NCBI RefSeq assembly: GCF_019703515.2
Contig: NC_059362.1
Span: forward strand, 24,860,826-24,924,825
Origin: Myxocyprinus asiaticus
Taxonomy: Eukaryota > Chordata > Actinopteri > Cypriniformes > Catostomidae
Reading direction: 5' to 3'
DNA length: 64,000 bases
Positions 57,140-64,000 of this stretch are shown here, in pieces. The notes beneath the pieces were generated by a model. That model was given only the letters and a program-made list of their open reading frames with translations. It had not been told where the DNA came from and did not search any database. The position numbers were made by a program, and so were the translations under genes. The first letter of the stretch is position 1; each line of letters opens with the position of its first letter.

Positions 57140-57720
57140 ATGATGGTCCACACAATGAAAATAATGATGACCAAAATTATGAAGCTCCACAAAGCACACA
57201 AAGGCAACATATAACTCCAGTTGTTTTAGAAGCGATATGATAGGTTTGGGTGAGAAAAAGATAAATATTTCAGTCCTTTTTTACTATAAATTCTCCTCCC
57301 TGCCCAGTAGGTAGCGATATGCATAAAGAATGTGAAATGTCAAAAACAAAAGAGGAACTCTTAGGAGGGTTGTAAATAGTGATTTATAGTAAAAAAAAAA
57401 AAAAAGAAAAAAAAAAGAAAAGGACTTTAATATTGATCTGTTTCTCATCCAAACCTATCGTACAGCCTCTGAAGACATGGATTTAACCACTGGAGTCTTA
57501 TTATAGATTACTTTTATGCTGCCTTTCTGTGCTTTTTGCACCTTCGAAGTTCTGGCCAAGATTCAGTTGCATTGTATGGAATTACAGAGAAGAGATATTC
57601 TTTTAAAAATCTTTGTTTGTGTTCAACAGAAAATGTTAAGTCATACTCATCTGGGATGGCATGCGGATGAGTAAATGATGAGATAATTTTCATTTTTGGG
57701 TGAACTATTCCTTTAATATT
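57140..57720. repeat. Fold-back MITE-type repeat, copy 2
   Basis: This is the same element as 23,403-24,210, here with its left arm. GAAGCGATATGATAGG (about 57,229) and CAAACCTATCGTACAGCCTC (about 57,450) are mirrored, and TTACTATAAATTCTC pairs with GTGATTTATAGTAAAA. It ends GTGAACTATTCCTTTAA at about 57,717. A long A run interrupts the centre. Confidence 0.75.
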
Positions 57721-58169
57721 TAGATAACACGATATAAAATGATATATTTTCACCTACAACTCCAGCTTATCAATTAGTCGGAGCACTCCCTGACCTATTA
57801 AACAGGAAAACAATTAGTCCTAATGTAAGTAAGGGCTAAATTTGTTGAACAACACACCAGCCCTGAAGCTATAATAGTCATCCCTTGATCTTTGAAGATC
57901 AATTTAGAAGAATTTATGGCAAATTCCCTCGTGCCATGGTGGGATTATACAGCCTCATACCCCTGGGAGTAATCAATACTGCATCTCTGTTGTTGCCTCT
58001 TAGAACTCTGCTTCCCTTCTTAAAGTTCAGCTGTGTTCCCATTTAAACACATCAGTAACACACTGGGACCCAATCAATGGCTTCAGTATCACTACCCCCT
58101 ACAGAGGCATCAGGGTATCGACCCACACTGCTCACCGGGTGGTGTATTGCTCCAGCCACAGTTTTCTCT

Positions 58170-58244
<75 letters not shown>

Positions 58245-59840
58245 CCCACTTCCTCACTCAATCTATCTTTGCTTCTCTCATATCCAAGCCCCCTCAAAAC
58301 ATACTGGCCTAATGACTGCCTCTTATTCATATGAGTGGGTGACTGTTACGTTAAGCTGTGATTATTTGCCGCAGCTGAGTTGTTATCAGCTGTTTTTTTT
58401 AAAACATGCCATCTTACTAGAGCATCAGCCAAACATCTGTTACCACCACTGACTACTGCCTTGCAGTGCTGCCGTGCAGATGAATCATTACATATTCAAG
58501 GTTGCAACTTATGTCTCTGTCGCTTTCCTCCATGTTACGCATTCAGGCTGATTGTCGTGTGATTTGCAATGTGTAATTACTGATATGAGTAAAAACAAAG
58601 CAAATTGCACCAGGACAGGAATAGCAATAAAAAATTGTCAAACAGTTTAGTGTCTATGTACCAGATGTCTTTCTCACTTGTATTCATGACTGCTATTCAG
58701 AGGAATTAAATTAATTAGTTTGGGCTTTCATCCATAAAGTTCACATGGATGTTTAGTCAAATCGAAAGAGTACGCTTGCCAAGCCATTTCTACTATCAAA
58801 GGAACTGATTCACAAAACAATCACAGAGAATGTGCTTAGTGCATAATCAGCATCGTGACAAGTGATTGGTCAAGCTGTTGGGGTTATGCATCATCAATAG
58901 CTGACATGCATGTCAGAATAATGGGGCACGACAGTTATTTTATTGAGTTTACAAGGCTATACTTTTTTTATTTTGAAATGAATGAAACCTTGTCCACATT
59001 CTTGCTTGATTGTGTATACATCTACATATGTTGCTATGTATGTGTTTATGGTCACATTTCACATAGCAAATTTTCAAATTACAATTTAATTGCATTTACT
59101 GAGCTGAGTAATATAAAGAACAACATCTACGCAGTATGTAAATATTTTGAACAGAAGCTTGTAATTACACATTTATTATATTGTTATTACAATTGTAATT
59201 AATTATATTATCATGTAAGGTGCGTAACATGGAGAGAAAAATTTAAAGTGTCACCATATTTATTTATGGTATACATTATTATTATCTGGGACCTACGGTC
59301 AGTTGTTTGAATCGTGTGCTTCGGCACTGAGATTGGAAGATCTTCACTATTCATCTTATATCCCAGATCATTCAAAGCCTCCAGGATTCTCCATGCTCTG
59401 CCCATTATTATGAGTAATATCCCACATCTTTTGCGAGATGAACTGATAATGGTGTCACAATGCTGTCACACATCTCTCCCCAGCCCTATCCACAAAGGGC
59501 TATTCTCCCATCTGTTGAGCATTTCGTGCCTTGCATTACTGTCTGGTGAAGTCTGAGGCCGGGCAGACACTTGCATGGCCCCCATCTCTGACCTTCCATA
59601 TCCAGAAAGCCCACACAGATCCAGCCACTCGACGTGTACATATTGTAGAGGTCAGATCTGCTAGATTTCTTTTGCTCTACAACCACTGCCATTTTGTACA
59701 AAAAAAAAAAAAAAATAATAATAATTTTTGGAGGATGGGATGTGGAGTTTCCATACATCTACTGTAATAAGCAATTGTTTAATAATAGTATATACTGTAC
59801 TTTGATTATAATTTACTTTGTCTTTTCTTTATGAATAGTA
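57721..59840. other. Noncoding DNA with no recognised gene
   Basis: This stretch holds the (CT)n tract below and an A homopolymer at about 59,700-59,715. No supported gene is present. Confidence 0.5.
58161..58232. repeat. (CT)n microsatellite, about 70 bp
   Basis: A nearly uninterrupted CT run followed by (TG)6. Confidence 0.95.
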
Positions 59841-59848
59841 CTCTAGCT
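59841..59848. other. 8-bp target duplication CTCTAGCT, left copy
   Basis: Repeated exactly at 63,608-63,615, bracketing the hAT termini. Confidence 0.9.
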
Positions 59849-60064
59849 CAGTGGTTCTAATTTTGCTTCAGGAACCATTGAACATCAAGTGATGACCCAA
59901 CACAGTGCCCAAAACTGTTTGTCATACAAAAGTAACAAACATGTCCTTAAAATTAAATATAAAATTTAAACAATGTAAAAAGTAGTGACCTGCAATTGTT
60001 ACCTTAACCTCCTGAGTCCTGAGCATGACTGCTGTGTGAGTTTTCCATTTTTACTTTTTGATTT

Positions 60065-60557
60065 GTAACTGGTAGCACATAACACTATGTAACACAATTT
60101 TTGTTCCTGGGTAGTAAGTGTTATTTTCTAATTGCTTATGCCTCAAAAGTATAGAAAATGGCTATTGTCCCCCACAAACTTTGCTTTTGTGACCAGGACA
60201 GTGATATTTTGAAATTTACCTATTTCCAATGAGTAAACGGGTGAATTCCAGAAAAAAACAACATATGAATCCAAATGAACATGTATTTATACTAAAGTAA
60301 TACAAATATGACTACAAAAGATTTAGAAGTGAGAAGTTTTTCGAGATTTACGATTATACTGTAAATCACTTTCACGAATCAGCCCCCAAATGTAGTCTCC
60401 CATCATGTTCTCGTTATACTGTCCTTGGTAGCGGTGTTCAAAGTCCAGTATATCCTGATGGAAGTGCTCGCCTTGCTCCTCTGAGTACGCTCCCATGTTC
60501 TCCTTGAATTTATCAAGATGAGCATCAAGGATATGGACTTTGAGGGACATCCTACAG
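60065..60557 (-). repeat. Left arm of a roughly 0.5-kb inverted repeat
   Basis: Read as the reverse complement, this arm matches 61,494-62,007 from TCCCTCAAAGTCCATATCC through the coding end and the 3' noncoding sequence (GGTCACAAAAGCAAAG, TTCCTGGGTAGT). Scattered differences occur. The spacer between the arms is about 940 bases. Confidence 0.88.
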
Positions 60558-61493
60558 CCCATTGTGCCATAGTTCTTCACCAGAGTCTCAACCAGCTCCA
60601 CATAGTTTTCAGCCTTGTGATTGCCCAGGAAGCCCCGAACCACTGCAACAAAGCTGTTCCTAGCCGCTTTCTCCTTACTAGTGAGCTTCTTGGGGAATTC
60701 ATCGCACTCCAGGATCATCTTTATCTGTGGTCCGACGAAGACACCGGCTTTGACCTTTGCCTTAGCTTAGAGAAGAAGGTACTTGAAGGCTGCCGACTCC
60801 TTATCTAGAGCTCTGACAAATTGTTTCACAAGGCCCAATTTGATGTGCAGTGGTGACATCAGCACCTTCCAGGGGTCCACCAGTGGCTCCCACTTAACGT
60901 TGTTCCTCCCCACAGAGAACTTGGTCCACTGTGGCCAGTCCCACCTGTGGTAGTGTGCCTTGGTGTCCCTGCTGTCCCAAAGGCAAAGATAGCAGGTAAA
61001 CTTGGTAAAACTGCCTTGGAGACCCATCAGGAATGCCACCATTTTGAAGTCTCCTATGAACTCCCGGCTTACTCATCATACTTCAAGGTGTCAAGCAAGG
61101 TCTTGATGCTGTTGTAATCCTCTGTGAGGTGCACCAAGTAAGCCAGGGGAAGAGACAGGTACTTGTTACCATTATGGAGCAGCATGGCTCCTGAATGAGC
61201 TGTCAATGAAGAGGCGCCACTCATTCTGGATACAGGCAATTCCGATTGCCTCGAAGAGACTGGTCACATTGTGGCAGAAGCAGAGCCTATCTTGACAGGT
61301 GAAGAAGCTGGAAAAAGGTTGGTGATGCTTCCTCTGATCTGCGACTTGCACACTTTTATCCAACAAGTTCCACTGCTTGAGCCTAGATGTCAAAAGCTTG
61401 GCACTGGACTTGGTGAGACCAAGATCTCAAATCAAGTCGTTGAGGTCTTTTTGGTTGGGGTAGTATGGTTTCTCTCCTCAGCTTCAACTCTGA
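60323..61493 (-). pseudogene. Uncharacterised transposon-associated protein, broken
   Basis: I recognise the family as a conserved protein found in many copies in arthropod, cnidarian and fish genomes, without a known function. Read leftwards: KPYYPNQKDLNDLI (about 61,470-61,430), DLGLTKSSAKLLTSRLKQW (about 61,400), NEWRLFIDSS (about 61,215-61,245), FKMVAFLMGLQGSFTKFTCY with LCLWDSRDTKAHYH, VLMSPLHIKLGLVKQFV, SFVAVVRGFLGNHKAENY, SLKVHILDAHLDKFKEN, GAYSEEQGEHFHQDI and YNRKSRK at the end. The Cys-x2-Trp-Asp-Ser and His-Phe-His motifs are conserved in the family. Stops and frame changes occur near 61,170, 61,080 and 60,765-60,720. The multicopy habit and the flanking inverted repeats suggest a transposon gene, but no catalytic domain is assigned. 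Confidence 0.7.
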
Positions 61494-61720
61494 AATCCCT
61501 CAAAGTCCATATCCTTGATGCTCATCTTGATAAATTCAAGAAGAACATGGGAGCATACTCAGAGGAGCAAGGCAAGCGCTTCCATCAGGATATACTGGAC
61601 TTTGAACGCCGCTACCAAGGACAGTATAACGAGAACATGATGGTAGACTACATTTTGGGGCTGATTCGTGAAAGTGATTTACAGTATAATCGTAAATCTC
61701 GAAAAACTACTCACTTCTAA
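61494..61720 (+). pseudogene. Inverted partial copy of the same uncharacterised protein (C-terminal 75 residues)
   Basis: On the plus strand the frame carries SLKVHILDAHLDKFKKN, MGAYSEEQGKRFHQDI, DFERRYQGQYNENM and RESDLQYNRKSRKTTHF, ending at 61,720. It is nearly the same as the C-terminus encoded on the other strand at 60,545-60,323. The copy begins abruptly at 61,494, exactly where the minus-strand N-terminal part begins, so the two are back to back. It is only a fragment. Confidence 0.8.
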
Positions 61721-62007
61721 ATCTTTTGTAGTCATTTTTTTATTACTTTAGTATAAATACATGTTAATTTGGATTTATATGTTGTTGTTTTTCTGACTTT
61801 ATGTGAAGGAAAAGACACAAATTCACCCATTATCTCACTGGAAATAGGTAAATTTCAAAATATCATTGTCCTGGTCACAAAAGCAAAGTTTGTGGGGAAT
61901 AATAGCCATTTCCTATACTTTTGAGGCATAAGCAATTAGGAAATAACACACTACCCAGGAACCAAAAAATAAAAGAAAAAATGTGTTACACAGTGTAAGA
62001 AACATGC
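61494..62007 (+). repeat. Right arm of the roughly 0.5-kb inverted repeat
   Basis: Partner of 60,065-60,557. It ends in an A homopolymer at about 62,008-62,030 that is absent from the left arm. Confidence 0.88.
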
Positions 62008-63607
62008 AAAAAAAAAAAAAAAAAAAAAATTTAAAAAACATTCTAGAGCAAGTAGTTTTCCTAAAAATCGACGGCAACATAAGTGGACAGCAGGACTAAG
62101 TTGTGAAATTTTAAATAATATGAAGCTATAGAAAGAGAGTTTTTTTTTTTTTTTTTTTTAATTGTTTATTGTTTCCAGGAGTTTTGGCTATTCATGTTTT
62201 TGAGACATCACAGACATTAAATCAGAAATTGGCATAATTAATTCTAATTCAAAGTAATGACCAGCATCATACAATCACTGCCAACCATGTTAAAATTAAA
62301 TTTTACGTTATAAATTCTGAATCTATGTCCTGATTACCATTGTCCCATGTCTGCCAGACATGTTGAATGGTCCAAACATCATCTGCAGCCTGAAACTGAA
62401 CTTTTGATAGTAAGTTTGGATTGAATGCACTTAGCTGCAAAGAGAGATATAGAATGCTCCCTTTCTCCCTATTTAGTGAATGACTTAACCTCCAGTGTGC
62501 TGTCTGTCTGCACTGGTCTCAGAACAGTTAGAAATGCACCTTATTTTCATCCTAACTCCATATAAAGCCTCTGAAAGCAAAGTTTTTCAGCTTTTGGATG
62601 AACCCATTGATTCTCAGTGTGATAATGTAAATTTGATAATGTATATTTCTAAGGAAAAATGCGCTAAAGTACACATTAGTGTACATTGTGTTTAACAGCA
62701 TGGCGTTTCACAATACACTGCTCAAATTAAAAAAGGCATATTGGATGAAACTAGAGACTCTAATCTTTTGACTCAAACAGGTTGCAATGTAAAAAAATTA
62801 ATTAGGTTTCTTACCAGATGTAGTTTTCTGGCGTTTCTCCCGAAGACAAACTCTGCTGTGGTCAGTGCCATGTTGTTTTGTCACATGGTGCGTCGAAAGT
62901 TTAACCCTTTACTGACAGCAGTGTCTCCTGAACTGAGAACAGTCAGTTTAAATTAATTTAAATTATACATTGCGTATAGCGAAGCCAAAATACAACGTCC
63001 ACGTATGTGGACTCGGGATCGCATGGGGTTAAGGAGCTATTCCATGTTATCTAACCCTTAAAATTAGTTTTGTTGGTGTAACCTAACATATTCACGTTGA
63101 TTCAGTGATGTTAAATAATATTTTTGAATTCAATGAAACCAGCTAATATAGATGTTACGACCAGCCACAAAGATGAAATAGGCTGAAAAGGAAAATTTAA
63201 AATTTTGTCAGTGCATACACAACTAACATTGGGCCAAATATTTTACTACACTGAAGAAGAAAAAAAAAAAGAACTTAAAAATGTGCTTCATGTAGAAATA
63301 TTCAAGTAACAATTGGAGGTTACCACCTTTTACAGTGAAGTATTAGCCATATTACCAAGTGATAGATGTTTGATTGGATTTCACAGCCTTTGATGTCTGC
63401 AATAATAATAATAATAAAAATAAATAAATAAATAAAAAAATAAAAAAATTGGGAGGCATTTTCTTCTCCATCATAAAAGTTGATATTGCCCATTTATTTT
63501 TATATGCATTTTATTATTTGAGTTTAAGCATTATTATTTCCTGCTTTCCACAACCCTATCAGAGCAAACTGTTTTGTGGGTCATGACCTACCACTTTAGA
63601 ACCACTG

Positions 63608-63615
63608 CTCTAGCT
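63608..63615. other. 8-bp target duplication CTCTAGCT, right copy
   Basis: Identical to 59,841-59,848. Confidence 0.9.
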
Positions 63616-63834
63616 TTTGTACTTGTACAAGAGTGTGGTTCAGTAGAAAGGAAAAGACAAGAATATTTGAATATTTTCACATGAAAATCTGTTTTCATAG
63701 CCTAAAATTCATGTGGACTTATTTTTATATTTTTTTATTTATTTTTTTTTTTTTTTTGGTTTTTGAAATGTAATGCTAATCCATTTATCTTTGAACTCTC
63801 TTTGGGTCTTAGATGATGCAAGTGCAATGGTCAG

Positions 63835-63999
63835 TCAGTCATTTTGAGTTCCATCCACACCTGCAGTCACTTTAACATCGTAAATGAAATCTCTGTCCTT
63901 CCAGATATGAGCTGTCCATGCCAGAGGCCGGCTAATGGTGGCAACCTTATTACTCATCCCGATCCTCCGTGCCTTTGGGGGACCCATTATATCTGCCAG
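63835..63999 (-). CDS. Open frame at the window edge, possible exon, unidentified
   Basis: On the minus strand a frame is open from the window end to a TGA at 63,837-63,835, giving at least 54 residues. It contains IMGPPKARRIGMSNKVATIS, PLAWTAHIWKDRDFIYDV and ends VDGTQND. The balanced composition with two tryptophans looks protein-like, and local GC is higher than in the neighbouring AT-rich DNA. I do not recognise the protein. No start is visible because the frame enters from outside. It could be a last host exon, part of a transposon gene, or chance. On the opposite strand CTTCCAG at 63,898-63,904 could be a splice acceptor to a 31-codon open frame, so even the strand is uncertain. Confidence 0.3.
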   Translation of the reverse strand: MADIMGPPKARRIGMSNKVATISRPLAWTAHIWKDRDFIYDVKVTAGVDGTQND

Positions 64000-64000
64000 A

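Larger units (their letters stand above)
60008..63028. mobile_element. TTAA-bounded element nested in the hAT copy
   Basis: TTAA at 60,004-60,007 is followed by CCTCCTGAGTCC. TTAA at 63,029-63,032 is preceded by sequence whose reverse complement is CCCCATGCGATCCCGAGTCC. Both ends share CC(C/T)C...GAGTCC next to TTAA, the duplication used by piggyBac and some Kolobok elements. The interior holds an inverted duplication of an uncharacterised coding region at its left and AT-rich noncoding sequence at its right. The assignment is an inference; two unrelated elements side by side would also fit. Confidence 0.45.
59849..63607. mobile_element. hAT-type DNA transposon with perfect 8-bp target duplication
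   Basis: The left terminus CAGTGGTTCTAA (59,849-59,860) and the right terminus TTAGAACCACTG (63,596-63,607) are exact inverted copies. The eight flanking bases CTCTAGCT are identical on both sides. CAGTGGTTCT is a hAT terminus type found in Charlie-like elements. No hAT transposase is visible. Roughly 155 bases at the left and 575 at the right appear to be hAT sequence; the middle is another element. The hAT copy is therefore nonautonomous and older than its passenger. Confidence 0.85.

Noticed and set aside
58033..58452. Open frames with long Ser-Leu runs
   Set aside because: They are translations of the (CT)n microsatellite.

Overview
The window looks like intergenic DNA from a ray-finned fish. 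A cypriniform or related freshwater group is my inference, from the repeat families; no host gene confirms it. The evidence is AT-rich unique sequence, long (AT)n, (CT)n and (CA)n microsatellites, spliceosomal introns inside a transposon gene, and a dense load of teleost-type transposable elements: DIRS, a sushi-type Ty3/Gypsy chromovirus, a site-specific-type LINE with a restriction-like endonuclease, hAT, Tc1/IS630-like, TTAA-flanked and fold-back elements, and tRNA-derived SINEs. Nearly every long reading frame belongs to a mobile element. The only candidate host exon is an open frame running off the right edge, and it is weakly supported.

Layout. 1-9,078 is a GC-rich cluster of three damaged DIRS retrotransposons: copy A on + (gag, RT, then a deletion into the recombinase), copy B on - (recombinase, RNase H remnant, RT), and copy C on + (RNase H and an almost intact tyrosine recombinase). 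A and B meet tail to tail at a shared terminal segment. B and C meet head to head at about 6,214. 9,079-12,660 is mostly featureless. 12,661-18,515 is a DNA transposon with matching ends, split by a complete but decayed sushi-type LTR retrotransposon (13,179-18,106, - strand, 5-bp target duplication). 18.5-26.1 kb holds SINE-like, MITE-like and microsatellite repeats. 26.1-29.8 kb is a LINE on the - strand with a 458-codon open RT frame and a decayed endonuclease end.

29.8-47.2 kb is largely unrecognised AT-rich sequence, punctuated by a 782-bp palindromic element (37,507-38,288), a hAT element with an 8-bp target duplication (41,813-43,732) and another fold-back element (45,231-45,752). 47.25-49.18 kb is an intron-containing Tc1/IS630-like transposon. 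49.3-58.2 kb carries several dispersed repeats, including a SINE with a 16-bp target duplication. 59,849-63,607 is a hAT-type element with a perfect 8-bp target duplication. It appears to contain a TTAA-bounded element, which in turn carries an inverted-repeat copy of an uncharacterised protein family.

The genes do not work together as a host pathway. Each set is the replication machinery of one parasite: gag, RT, RNase H and recombinase for DIRS; gag, protease, RT, RNase H, integrase and chromodomain for the LTR element; RT and endonuclease for the LINE; transposase for the DNA element. All are broken by frameshifts, stops or deletions. The features most worth checking are the self-priming signal of the sushi-type element, the spliced transposase, the three-level nest at 59.8-63.6 kb and the inverted DIRS cluster.
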